Part shown: positions 11,685 through 20,427 of the stretch, piece after piece
How positions within the stretch are numbered: the first letter of the stretch is position 1
Layout of the letters: each line of letters begins with the position of its first letter
NCBI RefSeq assembly: GCF_002796985.1
Contig: NZ_PEKX01000020.1
Span: 552,867-616,866 of the forward strand
Reading direction: 5' to 3'
From: Pseudomonas sp.
GTDB lineage: Bacteria; Pseudomonadota; Gammaproteobacteria; Pseudomonadales; Pseudomonadaceae
DNA length: 64,000 nucleotides
Program-made: the position numbers and the translations under genes
Notes under the pieces: generated by a model
Told to the model about the DNA's origin: nothing
What the model saw: only the letters and a program-made list of their open reading frames with translations
Database searches by the model: none

Positions 11685-11720
11685 AAAAAAAACCCGCCGG
11701 CGCTGCAACGCGGGCGGGTT
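11685..11720 (-). terminator. Intrinsic terminator (minus strand)
   Basis: A GC-rich hairpin with AACCCGCC pairing to GGCGGGTT (11691-11720) is followed on the minus strand by an unbroken run of eight T (A run at 11685-11692 on the plus strand). It would end the EPS transcript or the candidate RNA before the TpsB gene. Confidence 0.85.
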
Positions 11721-11889
11721 CGGGGCCTTGTGCTAGGGGAAGGCCCCAAAGGAGAGCAGCGGAGTGGAGTCCGCCTAGGAGTGGTGCATCCCTGCACCCG
11801 ATGGCGGCGATGTTGGCCACCATCGAATGAGGAGTCGATTCCAGCAATCCGCTCGTGGCAGTAGGAAATTTCCCCAAGCCAACGAGCGG
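11685..11889 (-). ncRNA. Candidate structured RNA: six consecutive hairpins ending in a terminator
   Basis: Read on the minus strand from 11889 to 11685, six stem-loops follow each other closely: 11889-11849 (11-12 bp stem around GCTCGT/ACGAGC), 11825-11799 (10 bp, one mismatch), 11798-11783 (perfect 6 bp, loop GGGA), 11774-11759 (5 bp), 11747-11722 (8 bp, GGGGCCTT/AAGGCCCC) and 11720-11691 (8 bp, GC-rich) followed by eight T. The GGGA loop sits in CAGGGATG, which fits the RsmA/CsrA consensus CANGGANG. It begins 33 bp after the stop of the export lipoprotein gene and ends about 190 bp before the TpsB start. It could be a free small RNA, a processed 3' end of the EPS transcript, or an attenuator leader of the secretion operon. 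I do not recognise a named RNA family. Confidence 0.5.
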
Positions 11890-11922
11890 AGCTGGATAGT
11901 ACCCGCCGGAACGGCTGCGCGA

Positions 11923-13044
11923 TCAGTTACCACCGACGGCGGCGCTGGTGCTGACGATATTGGCCGACGGCAGCAGTTGGCTGATGAAGCGGTTCCAGCG
12001 AGTGATATTCGCCGGGCCGATGAACACCACGTCCTGCGGCTGCATGGCGAACTCCTTGGCCAGTGCGTAAGCCGTCGGGCGTTTGGCTTCCAGGTGGAAG
12101 ACCTGGGCCTGGAAGGTACCCGGCGCGGTGCCGGCCACCGGTTCGGGGTTGCCGCGGATCACGTAGACCGAGTCGCCATCGGAAGTCTCCGGGGCCAAGC
12201 CACCGGCGTTGCCAAGCACTTCGAGCAGCGACAGACCGGTGGTGCGATAGGTGACCACCTGCGGACGCTCCACCTCACCCACGACGTAGACTTTCTTGCG
12301 GTCGTTGTACGGCAGATGGATCTGGTCGCCGTTCTTCAGATAGATGCCGCTCAGTGTCGAGCCGCTGCGGTTCAGCGCATCGACATCGAGCACGTACTCT
12401 CGGCCATCACGCCTGAAGGTCAGCCCGGACAGGTCCGCCTCGCCGGCGATCACACCGGCCTTGCTGACCGCCTGCACCAGGGTGGTGGGCGTGTTGTTCA
12501 GTTCGACCTGCCCGCCGTTCTGGAAGGCCCCGGAGAGCACCACATGCTGGCTGGCATAACGCAGCACGGTGACGTCTACCTGCGGGTCGACGATACCTTT
12601 CTTCGCCAACTGGCTGGCCAGGCGCGAACGCAGCTTCGCCGGGGTCTGCCCTTCGGCGCGCACGACGCCGGCATAGGGGAAGAAGATGTTGCCGTCGGCG
12701 CCAACCACGCGGCCGTTGGCTTCCATCTGCTGGGTAGAGCCGGGGCTGGTCAGTTCCGGGTGGTCCCAGACGGTGACCAGCAGTACGTCGCCCGAACCGA
12801 TCAGGTAGTCCTCCTGCGGCGGGCGGTAGTTCAACAACTCAGCCGGTACGCCGGGTTTGGCGGCGATCGCCGCCTCCTGGCGTTGTAGCACCTGGGGCGT
12901 GATGGGCACGAGGGTGACGTTCATGCCCTCTTTTTTCGCCTCGCGCTGGATATCGGAATCCGTCATGTGCTGACCGGGAGAGAACACGCAGCCTTGTAGC
13001 GCCAGACTGCCGACTACAAAGCTGAAAGCGAGCAGGTTTTTCAT
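11923..13044 (-). CDS. Wza-type polysaccharide export lipoprotein
   Basis: This 373-residue outer-membrane lipoprotein forms the export channel for the exopolysaccharide made by the operon. It has a lipoprotein signal with lipobox LQGC (Cys near residue 20), a Poly_export domain (about residues 80-180, YLIGSGDVLLVTVWDHPEL), and SLBB-type domains (about 185-330, including VYVVGEVERPQVV). A C-terminal helix suited to spanning the outer membrane follows. I start at 13044 because AAGGAAGG lies 8 bp upstream and the lipoprotein signal begins exactly there; the longer frame would overlap the upstream gene. It is the last gene of the EPS operon, 31 bp after the priming transferase. Confidence 0.93.
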   Translation of the reverse strand: MKNLLAFSFVVGSLALQGCVFSPGQHMTDSDIQREAKKEGMNVTLVPITPQVLQRQEAAIAAKPGVPAELLNYRPPQEDYLIGSGDVLLVTVWDHPELTSPGSTQQMEANGRVVGADGNIFFPYAGVVRAEGQTPAKLRSRLASQLAKKGIVDPQVDVTVLRYASQHVVLSGAFQNGGQVELNNTPTTLVQAVSKAGVIAGEADLSGLTFRRDGREYVLDVDALNRSGSTLSGIYLKNGDQIHLPYNDRKKVYVVGEVERPQVVTYRTTGLSLLEVLGNAGGLAPETSDGDSVYVIRGNPEPVAGTAPGTFQAQVFHLEAKRPTAYALAKEFAMQPQDVVFIGPANITRWNRFISQLLPSANIVSTSAAVGGN

Positions 13045-13075
13045 GGCAATCCTTCCTTGAAGCGAGTGTGAAAAC

Positions 13076-14476
13076 TCAGTAGGCATTGCGGTGTACGAAA
13101 CCCTTGAACAGGGTCAGCAAGACGATCTTCAGGTCCCACCAGACGGACCAGTTCTCGATGTAGTCCAGATCGAACTCGATGCGTTTCTGCATCTTCTCCA
13201 GGGTGTCGGTTTCGCCACGCCAGCCGTTCACCTGGGCCCAGCCGGTGATGCCCGGCTTGACCTTGTGACGCAGCATGTAGCGGCTGACCTGACGCCGGTA
13301 TTGCTCGTTGTGCGCCACGGCGTGGGGGCGTGGGCCGACCACCGACATGTCGCCGAGCAAGACGTTGAAGAACTGTGGCAATTCATCCAGCGAGGTGCGC
13401 CGCAGGAAGGCGCCCAGCGGGGTGATGCGGCAATCGTTGCGTGAGGCCTGGATGACGGCGGCGCCGTCCTCCATCACCGTCATGCTGCGGAATTTCCACA
13501 CGCGGATCGGCCGGCCGTCCATGCCGTAGCGGGTCTGGCGGAACAGCACCGGGCCGCGCGAAGTCAGCTTCACCGCCGCCGCGATCAGCAGCATGGGTAC
13601 GGCGATCAGCAGCAGGATCAGCGAGGCCAGCACCACGTCCTCGATGCGCTTGAGTACGGCATTGGGGCCGTCCATGGGCGTATCGAAGATGCTGATGGTG
13701 GCCAGCCCGTTGATGCTTTCGCTGCGCGCATGCAGCAGGTCGAACATGAACAGGTCTGGGATCAGGTAGACCGACACCGTGGTATCGGAAAGCTCGCGGA
13801 TCAGCTCGTTGAGCAGCGGCTCGCGGGACAGCGGCAGGGTCAGGTAGACCTTGTCGATCTGCCCGGAACGTGCGGCCTCGATCAGCGCCAGGCGGTCGCC
13901 CTTCACCGGCACCCGTTCGCCCAGTTCCATCTGCTGCGGGCGGTCGTCGTAGAAGCCAATCAGGCGCAGGCCCATCCAGGGCGCCGCGAGGATGGTCTCG
14001 GCCAACCGCGCGCCGACTTCACCGGTGCCGTAGATGGCCACGTTGCGGCTGTTGAAACCGTAGCGCCGGGCCACGCGCAGCAACATGCGGATCGCCAGGC
14101 GGTAGCCGCACATGATCAGTAGGGCGCAAGCGAACCAGCCCAGGCGCCGTGGCTCTTCCAGCTCCACGTGGCGCAGGGAGATGTCCATCAGCAGCACCGC
14201 GAAGAACGCCAGCGACCAGTACAGGGTGACGCTCAGCGATTCGCGCAACAGTGATTCGCCGCGCCAGGAGCCGTAGAGCTGGTTCAGCTCGCCGAGCCAG
14301 TGGAACAGCATCACGCAGAGCAGCGCCGAGACCCAGAGTTGTGCCTCCAGCACGCCGCTGCCGGAACTGAGCAGCGCGACCCCGGTGAGCACGATCACCA
14401 GGATGTCGCTCAAACGGTGCGCCAGCGAGATCAGCGACTGGTGCGCACGCAGGATTCCTTTCGTCTTGTTAGCCAT
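13076..14476 (-). CDS. Undecaprenyl-phosphate sugar phosphotransferase (WcaJ/WbaP type)
   Basis: This 466-residue inner-membrane enzyme starts EPS repeat-unit assembly by transferring a sugar phosphate (typically glucose-1-P) from a nucleotide sugar to undecaprenyl phosphate. There are four N-terminal membrane helices (residues about 20-130), a Rossmann-like CoA-binding-3 domain (about 140-260, NVAIYGTGEVGARL), and a fifth hydrophobic segment (about 280-305). The C-terminal bacterial sugar transferase domain carries KFRSM, DELPQFFNVLLGDMSVVGPRP and KPGITGWAQVNGWRG, all hallmarks of the family. Length matches WcaJ (464). It sits 120 bp after rmlA and 31 bp before the export lipoprotein gene. 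Confidence 0.93.
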   Translation of the reverse strand: MANKTKGILRAHQSLISLAHRLSDILVIVLTGVALLSSGSGVLEAQLWVSALLCVMLFHWLGELNQLYGSWRGESLLRESLSVTLYWSLAFFAVLLMDISLRHVELEEPRRLGWFACALLIMCGYRLAIRMLLRVARRYGFNSRNVAIYGTGEVGARLAETILAAPWMGLRLIGFYDDRPQQMELGERVPVKGDRLALIEAARSGQIDKVYLTLPLSREPLLNELIRELSDTTVSVYLIPDLFMFDLLHARSESINGLATISIFDTPMDGPNAVLKRIEDVVLASLILLLIAVPMLLIAAAVKLTSRGPVLFRQTRYGMDGRPIRVWKFRSMTVMEDGAAVIQASRNDCRITPLGAFLRRTSLDELPQFFNVLLGDMSVVGPRPHAVAHNEQYRRQVSRYMLRHKVKPGITGWAQVNGWRGETDTLEKMQKRIEFDLDYIENWSVWWDLKIVLLTLFKGFVHRNAY

Positions 14477-14596
14477 GATGACCTCGCGATTGCCGGCGTC
14501 GCTCCTGGCGCCGCTGCATCGTTAGCGCAGTCCGTGATAGGACGCATGGCCGGCGAAACCACCGCGCATTGCCTGCGGGGTCTCCCGGGTGCGGGT

Positions 14597-15472
14597 TCAC
14601 TGTCGCTTGTCCAGCAGCAACTGCTGCAGGTAGCGGCCATAACCGGTCTTGCTCAGGCGCTCGGCCTGCAGCGCCAGCGACGTCTCGCTGAGCCAGCCCT
14701 GCTGGAAGGCGATTTCTTCCAGGCAGGCGACCTTCAGCCCCTGGCGTTCCTCGATGGTCTGCACGAAGTGGCCGGCTTCCATCAGCGACTCGTGGGTGCC
14801 GGTATCCAGCCAGGCGAACCCGCGGCCGAGCAGGCTCACGTGCAGTTCGCCGAGCTCCAGGTAGAGGTTGTTGATATCGGTGATTTCCAGCTCGCCGCGG
14901 GCCGAGGGGCGGATCTGCCGGGCCATCTCCAGCACGCGGTTGTCGTAGAAGTACAGGCCGGTGACGGCGTAGTTCGAACGCGGCGTGCGCGGCTTTTCTT
15001 CGATGGAAAGCACGCGGCCCGCCCCATCGAACTCGACCACACCGAAGCGCGCCGGGTCCGCCACCTGGTAGCCGAACACGGTGGCGCCGCGGGTGCGCGC
15101 GGCGGCCTCGCGCAGGGTCTCGGTGAAGCCCTGGCCGTAGAAGATGTTGTCGCCCAGCACCAGGCACACCGAGTCGTCGCCGATGAACTCGGCGCCGATC
15201 AGGAACGCCTGGGCGAGGCCATCCGGCGAGGGCTGCACGGCGTACTGCAGACGCACCCCGAACTGCTCGCCGTCGCCCAGCAGCGCGCGGAAATTCGGCA
15301 GGTCGGTGGGGGTGCAGATCAGCAGGATGTCGTCGATGCCGGCGAGCATCAGCACCGACAGCGGGTAGTACACCATCGGCTTGTCGTAGATCGGCAGCAG
15401 CTGCTTGGACACGCCCAGGGTGATGGGATGCAGGCGGGTGCCGGAACCGCCGGCGAGGATGATGCCTTTCAT
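14597..15472 (-). CDS. rmlA: Glucose-1-phosphate thymidylyltransferase
   Basis: RmlA joins glucose-1-phosphate and dTTP to give dTDP-glucose, the entry to dTDP-rhamnose and other dTDP-sugars. The 291-residue protein opens with the nucleotidyltransferase signature GGSGTRLHP, followed by KQLLPIYDKPM, VLGDNIFYG and GTHESLMEAG, all typical of RmlA. Its start overlaps the stop of the upstream glycosyltransferase (ATGA) and is preceded by GGAGG. No rmlB, rmlC or rmlD is present in the window, so dTDP-glucose must be used directly or processed by enzymes encoded elsewhere. Confidence 0.95.
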   Translation of the reverse strand: MKGIILAGGSGTRLHPITLGVSKQLLPIYDKPMVYYPLSVLMLAGIDDILLICTPTDLPNFRALLGDGEQFGVRLQYAVQPSPDGLAQAFLIGAEFIGDDSVCLVLGDNIFYGQGFTETLREAAARTRGATVFGYQVADPARFGVVEFDGAGRVLSIEEKPRTPRSNYAVTGLYFYDNRVLEMARQIRPSARGELEITDINNLYLELGELHVSLLGRGFAWLDTGTHESLMEAGHFVQTIEERQGLKVACLEEIAFQQGWLSETSLALQAERLSKTGYGRYLQQLLLDKRQ

Positions 15473-16587
15473 GGTCTGCCTCCTTGCTTGGCCATCTGTT
15501 TGGCGTCGAAGCGCGTCGGGCAGGCCGAGCGCTCCATCAGAAAAGTGTCGATCAGGCTGGAAAGCCGCAGCGCGGAAATGTCCCAGGAGTAGCGCAGGAC
15601 GTTGTCCTGGCCCAGCCGGCAGAGCTCGGCGCGCAGCTTGTGGTCGAGCAGCACGCGGCGCAGGGCGCCGGCCATGCCCGGCGGATCGAGGGGGTCGAAA
15701 TACAGCACCGAGTTACCCAGGACTTCCGGGATCGAGGCGCTGCTGGCAGCCACCACCGGGCAACCGCAGGCTTGCGCCTCCAGCGGCGGAATGCCGAAGC
15801 CTTCGTACAGCGAAGGGAAGGCGAAGACGGCGGCATTGCGGTATTGCTCGATCAACTGGTCATCATCCAGTCGGCCCAGCCAGCGCACCCGGTCGCCCTG
15901 CCCGCGTTCCTGCAGTTGCGCGTCGACGAAACTGCGGTTGGCGGCGCCGACGATATGCAGTTCGACGTCCAGATCGCCGAGCAGGCGAAAGGCCTCGATC
16001 AGCCGGGCGAAGTTCTTGTGCGAGGCCGGCGAAGACACCGCCAGCACGTAGGGGCGTTCATCTTTGGCAGGTTCCAACCCGGTGCAGAACTCGGCCGATA
16101 CCGCGTTGGCGATCACATGGATCTGCCGGGGATCGATTCGGTAGTGCGAGGCGATCTCCTGGCGGGAGAATTCGCTGACCGTGACCTGCGCCAGCGAGCG
16201 CCGCAGCATCAGCGGGATCATCAGCCGGTACAGCGCGCGGAATTTCCAGGAGAAGCTCTCCGGGTGGCGCACATAGGTGATGTCGTGGTGGGTCACCACC
16301 TGCCGCGAGTAAGCCAGCGGCGCGGTGCTGCACAGCGAGACCAGCAGCGGCCGCCCGTGACGGGCCAGCCACAGCGGCAGGTCGATTTGCTCCCAGAGAT
16401 GACCGCTGCGGCGGCCGATCTGCACGACATTCAGCTGGCGGGCGATGTCCGGTCGGAGGATTTCACCGGGCGGTGCGACGAACAGCAGGTCGCTGCGCAG
16501 CCGCGCCAGCGACAGTGATATCTGCTCGGCGAAACGCTGCACGCCGCTCAGTGGCTGGGTGAGGAAACGCGCGTTGATCACGATCAT
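15469..16587 (-). CDS. Glycosyltransferase family 4 (GT-B)
   Basis: This 372-residue cytoplasmic GT-B enzyme probably adds one sugar to the lipid-linked EPS repeat unit. It has an N-terminal domain starting INARFLTQPLSGVQRFAEQ, a linker with HDITYVRHPESF, and a C-terminal Glycos_transf_1 domain with SPASHKNFARLIEAF and the E-x7-E-type motif FPSLYEGFGIPPLEAQACGCPVV. I start at 16587, just after the stop of the upstream polymerase gene; the longer frame would run through it. Its stop overlaps the rmlA start (ATGA), implying coupled translation. Donor and acceptor cannot be read from the sequence. Confidence 0.9.
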   Translation of the reverse strand: MIVINARFLTQPLSGVQRFAEQISLSLARLRSDLLFVAPPGEILRPDIARQLNVVQIGRRSGHLWEQIDLPLWLARHGRPLLVSLCSTAPLAYSRQVVTHHDITYVRHPESFSWKFRALYRLMIPLMLRRSLAQVTVSEFSRQEIASHYRIDPRQIHVIANAVSAEFCTGLEPAKDERPYVLAVSSPASHKNFARLIEAFRLLGDLDVELHIVGAANRSFVDAQLQERGQGDRVRWLGRLDDDQLIEQYRNAAVFAFPSLYEGFGIPPLEAQACGCPVVAASSASIPEVLGNSVLYFDPLDPPGMAGALRRVLLDHKLRAELCRLGQDNVLRYSWDISALRLSSLIDTFLMERSACPTRFDAKQMAKQGGRP

Positions 16588-16607
16588 GGGAACTTCTCCG
16601 CGAGGGG

Positions 16608-19223
16608 TCAGCGCAGCGACAGTTGCGGGGCCGACGCGCTGCGCACCAGGGTGGGCGACTCGTCGATGCGGATGTTGGCCTGGCACTCGCCGCCGCCTTC
16701 GGGGCATTGCCAGGGCACCGGGTGGCCCTCGCGGAGGGCGATGCCTCGAGTGGCGTCCAGGCGCCAGAGGGTGTCGCTGCTGCCGGGCTTGCTGGTGATG
16801 TTCAGGGTCTGCTCGTGGCCCAGGGTCCAGGCCACCAGGATTTCCTCGCTGGCCTTGGCGAAGCGCAGCAGGTAGACGTTCGGGTCCTGGTTCGGCACGC
16901 GTCCGACGAAACGGTAGCGGCCGATGATGTCGGCGATGCTGGCCATGGCGTGGTAGGCCGGCTTGGGTTGGCCACCGGCGGTGAGCAGGCCGAAGTTGTG
17001 CTCCATGTCCGTGCGGTCGATGCCGTCGTCCACCAGGTCGTACCACCAGGCGCCCTTCACGTTGGGCAGGCTGCGCACCAGCACGTAGGCACGGGCCAGG
17101 TAGGTGGCCTGGCGCTCGCGGCTGATGCCGCAAGCGCCTTCGTGGGCCGGCCAGCTGAACTCGGTGAAGTACAGCGGCACCGGCTTGCCGGCGGCGGTTT
17201 CCAGCTTCTGGTTCACACCCTGGAACCAGTTCAGCCAGGCCTCAGGCGTGGACATCTCGCCCTCGCAGTACACCGAGGGATGCAACGAGATACCGTCGAC
17301 CACATCCAGCACGCCGCCGCTGGCGATACGCTCGGCGAAGCCCTGGCGAATACCCTTGAGGGTGACGGCGCCGGCGAGCACCTTGGCCTGCGGGTCTTCC
17401 TCGCGAATCACCTTGGCGGTCGCGCGCACCAGGGTCAGGTAGTCGTCGCTGAAGTCCTTGTCGGTGGCGTTTTCCACGTCCCACTCGTTCCACACTTCGT
17501 AGAAGGCCACCTGCCCCTTGAAGCTGCGCACCACGTAGCGCACGTAGCGCAGGTAGCCCTCGCGGGAGGCGTCGTCACGCGGCTTGGCGTTGCCGTAGAA
17601 CTGGTTTTCGTTGCCCAGGATCAGCAACGTGCTGATACCCAGGCTGCGGGTGCTGCGTAGCTGAGCGCGCCACGCCGCATCGATGGACAGCACGCCGCGT
17701 TCACGCTCGACGCTGGACCAGTAGGCATCATCGCGGAACGACAGGATGCCGGCCTCGTGGGCCAGGCGATTGATGCCGTCGCGGTTGCCGGGGCGGATGT
17801 TCTGGTGGGTGCTGGCGCCGACGATGAATTCCGCCGCAGCGAGATTCTCCACCGGTGCGTCCTTGGCCAACGCCCGAGGCGATTGCAGTCCACCGCCGAT
17901 CAGCAGCGCGCAGGCCAGCAGGCTGAGCATCCCGCCCTGCAGGCGCAGGCTGCGCGGCGCTGGTTGCGGAGCCGTCTCGTCCGGCAGGCGCAGGGCGCGG
18001 CCGATGGCCAGGCCGAGGAACAGGCTGGGGATCGGCGATTCGAGCACGTCGCTGGTCCAGCCGATCAGCAGGATGCAGAAGGCGATGCCGAGCAGCGCGC
18101 GGGCTTCACGGCCGGGCTGGCATTGCAGGCGCATCAGCATCGGCACGGCCAACAGGTACAGGGCGCCGCCGGCGACGCCGAACAGGCACCAGAGGTAGAG
18201 CAACGAGTTGTCCGCCACCGCCAGTTGCTCGACGCCGAAGATCGGGAAGGCGGCATAGGCGCTGCCGGTCATGCCCAGGCCGGCGCCGGTGTAGATCCAG
18301 CCGTTGTAGTCCATCACCTTGATCAGGTTCGGCCAGGTGTTGACCAGGCGATCCACCATCGAACCCATCAGGTTGTCGCCGGTGGCGCTGGCCAGGTGCG
18401 GGTCGACCGGCGCATACAGACCGTACAGCGGCAGCAGTAGCGCGCCGAGCACCACCAGCAGTGCGCCGAAGAGGAACAGCAGGCGCTGGCGGCTGACGCT
18501 CATCACCAGCAAGGCGACGAAGAAGGCGCCGGCGGAGGACTTGTTGGTGGTCAACACGATGCCCACCAGCGCCGCCGCGTAGATCAGCCCGCGAACCAGC
18601 AACGGCAGGCGGAACGAGCCCAGGTACAGGCTGAAGATCGCCAGCATCATCGCCAGGCTCGAGGACATCCGCGAGAAGCCGGCGATACGGTCCAGGCCGT
18701 AGGCGTTCCAGGAGCGGTTGCCGCTGATCTCGACGCCGCCCATGGAGTAGGTGTAACCCTTCCACGGCACGTTGATCAGCAGGTCCAGGGCAATGCCGAC
18801 CAGCGAGGCGAACAGGCAGAAGGCGATGACCCAGCCTACCGCCTTGCGGTGCATTTCCAGGTAGGGACCGCAGAGCAGGCCGAACAGCAACGGGGCGTAG
18901 ATGAACACGGCGAAGAAGCCGCTCTTGAACTCGGCGCCGTGCAGCCGGCCGAGCAGCAGCGAGGCCGCCGCGAGGATCAGCAACAGCCACAGGCCGCGCT
19001 GCTGCGGACGGGTAATCAGCTCCCAGGCCACCGCGATCACGCAGAACACCTTGGGCAGGTAGACGATGGCCGACAGGCCGGCCTGGTCGGTATAGAAGCG
19101 CAGCGCGCCGTTGAAGGTTTCCACCAGCAGCAACGCCATCAGCACCCCGAGCGCCAGCAACGAGCGGTCGAAGGTCACGCCGCGCGCCGGCTCAAAGCGT
19201 GGATACGGGGATTGCAGATCCAT
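16608..19223 (-). CDS. O-antigen polymerase/ligase-like membrane protein fused to a PslG-like GH-A glycoside hydrolase
   Basis: This 871-residue protein has two halves. Residues about 20-430 form 10-12 membrane helices with a large periplasmic loop, the layout of Wzy polymerases and O-antigen ligases; it is the only polymerase candidate in the operon. After a last membrane helix near 435-455, residues about 465-871 form a periplasmic TIM-barrel hydrolase of clan GH-A. The acid/base Glu is in EVWNEWD (about residue 579) and the nucleophile Glu in YFTEFSW (about 688). Their spacing of about 109 residues is close to that of PslG (E165 and E276), the GH39-like hydrolase of the Psl pathway, usually a separate protein. 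The natural inference is that polymerisation and chain trimming are physically coupled. The start at 19223 is the ATG that gives a normal membrane N-terminus; it overlaps the upstream gene by 32 bp. Confidence 0.85.
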   Translation of the reverse strand: MDLQSPYPRFEPARGVTFDRSLLALGVLMALLLVETFNGALRFYTDQAGLSAIVYLPKVFCVIAVAWELITRPQQRGLWLLLILAAASLLLGRLHGAEFKSGFFAVFIYAPLLFGLLCGPYLEMHRKAVGWVIAFCLFASLVGIALDLLINVPWKGYTYSMGGVEISGNRSWNAYGLDRIAGFSRMSSSLAMMLAIFSLYLGSFRLPLLVRGLIYAAALVGIVLTTNKSSAGAFFVALLVMSVSRQRLLFLFGALLVVLGALLLPLYGLYAPVDPHLASATGDNLMGSMVDRLVNTWPNLIKVMDYNGWIYTGAGLGMTGSAYAAFPIFGVEQLAVADNSLLYLWCLFGVAGGALYLLAVPMLMRLQCQPGREARALLGIAFCILLIGWTSDVLESPIPSLFLGLAIGRALRLPDETAPQPAPRSLRLQGGMLSLLACALLIGGGLQSPRALAKDAPVENLAAAEFIVGASTHQNIRPGNRDGINRLAHEAGILSFRDDAYWSSVERERGVLSIDAAWRAQLRSTRSLGISTLLILGNENQFYGNAKPRDDASREGYLRYVRYVVRSFKGQVAFYEVWNEWDVENATDKDFSDDYLTLVRATAKVIREEDPQAKVLAGAVTLKGIRQGFAERIASGGVLDVVDGISLHPSVYCEGEMSTPEAWLNWFQGVNQKLETAAGKPVPLYFTEFSWPAHEGACGISRERQATYLARAYVLVRSLPNVKGAWWYDLVDDGIDRTDMEHNFGLLTAGGQPKPAYHAMASIADIIGRYRFVGRVPNQDPNVYLLRFAKASEEILVAWTLGHEQTLNITSKPGSSDTLWRLDATRGIALREGHPVPWQCPEGGGECQANIRIDESPTLVRSASAPQLSLR

Positions 19224-20427
19224 GGTGCACTCCGCAGGTGAGCAGGGTTTGCCGCAGCACGGCCTCGTATTCGTCGAGCATCCGTTCCACGCTGAGCAGC
19301 GACTCGACACTCCCGCGCGCGCGCAGCGCCAGGCGCCGGCGCAGCTCCGGGTCTTGCGCCAGGCGTTGGATGGCCACACGCAGGGAGTCGGGCTCATCAG
19401 GGTTGCACAGCAGGCCGTTGACTTCGTCGTGGATGATTTCCACCAGCCCGCCGCGCCGGGCCGCGATCACCGGCAGGTGGTGGGCGCAGGCCTCCAGCGC
19501 CACCATGCCGAAGGGCTCGTGGCAGATCGTCGGGACCACCGCGACGTCGATCTCGCGGAAGAACTCGCTGGCCTTGCGATAGCCGACGAAGTGCACGCGG
19601 TGCGGATCGGCCTGTGCCTTGAGGCGGTTCACGTACTCCGGATCGCCCCGCCCGGCGATCAGCAGCGACGCCTCGGGCAGCGCATCGCGGAATGCCTCGA
19701 GCAGCCACTCCACGCCCTTGTGGGGGGCCAGCGTACCGATGAAGCCGTAACGCAGCGGCCGGTGCCGCTCCAGTGGCGCGGGGTCGTCGGCCTGCGGGGC
19801 GAAAGGCGATCCGTTGTGCACCACGTAGCTCCGGCTGCGAGCGAAGTACCCCGCCGAGACCAGGCTGTCGAGCTGATAGCGGCTGACTCCGACCACCGCG
19901 TCCACCTCGCTGGAGGCCTCGGCATGCGGGCGGCGCAGCAGCGCGCAGGAGGTGCACTGAACCTCGCAGTGCCGGCCGTTGCTGAAGCGCGTGCTGCGCG
20001 GGCAGGTCAGGTACTGGTCGTGGAGGATCTGCACGATCGGCAGGCCGGCGGCGCGAATCGCGTCCCAGGCGGAGATCGACCAGCCCGACAGGTTGTGACA
20101 GACCACGATGTCCGGCTCAACCTCTTCCAGCACCCGCTCCAGCACCCGGCGCATGCCGCGGTTGTAGCTATCCAGCGCGTGCCAGGCGAGGCGTTTCAGC
20201 GGCCCGCGGGCCTGCTCCTCGAACGGCCAGTAGAGGTTGCGCAGGCCGGCGCGCAGCACCGCGACACCATGGACCGTTTCGCGGCACAGCCCGTTGTCGG
20301 GGCCGGTGCATACCACCTGCACCTCATGGCCACGGCGCAGCAACCCTTCGCTCAGGGACTGCAGCATGACTTCCGCCCCCCCGGCGACATGCGGGGCGTA
20401 CAGGGTATTGAGCAGCAGCACTCTCAT
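19192..20427 (-). CDS. Glycosyltransferase family 4 (GT-B)
   Basis: This 411-residue cytoplasmic glycosyltransferase belongs to EPS repeat-unit assembly. The N-terminal acceptor domain begins MRVLLLNTLYAPHVAGGAEV, with the glycine-rich loop typical of GT4. An HDQYLTCPRSTRF segment with a cysteine cluster (CEVQCTSC, about residues 168-175) resembles other GT4 members. The C-terminal domain has YGFIGTLAPHKGVEWLLEAF and the donor-binding HEPFGMVALEA motif. The start at 20427 overlaps the stop of the upstream GT2 gene (ATGA); its end overlaps the polymerase gene by 32 bp. The sugar donor is unknown. Confidence 0.9.
   Translation of the reverse strand: MRVLLLNTLYAPHVAGGAEVMLQSLSEGLLRRGHEVQVVCTGPDNGLCRETVHGVAVLRAGLRNLYWPFEEQARGPLKRLAWHALDSYNRGMRRVLERVLEEVEPDIVVCHNLSGWSISAWDAIRAAGLPIVQILHDQYLTCPRSTRFSNGRHCEVQCTSCALLRRPHAEASSEVDAVVGVSRYQLDSLVSAGYFARSRSYVVHNGSPFAPQADDPAPLERHRPLRYGFIGTLAPHKGVEWLLEAFRDALPEASLLIAGRGDPEYVNRLKAQADPHRVHFVGYRKASEFFREIDVAVVPTICHEPFGMVALEACAHHLPVIAARRGGLVEIIHDEVNGLLCNPDEPDSLRVAIQRLAQDPELRRRLALRARGSVESLLSVERMLDEYEAVLRQTLLTCGVHHGSAIPVSTL

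Noticed and set aside
12830..12842. A plus-strand GGCGGTAG (ops-like) sequence inside the export lipoprotein gene
   Set aside because: It lies on the non-transcribed direction within a coding region; a single 8-base match is expected by chance in GC-rich DNA.
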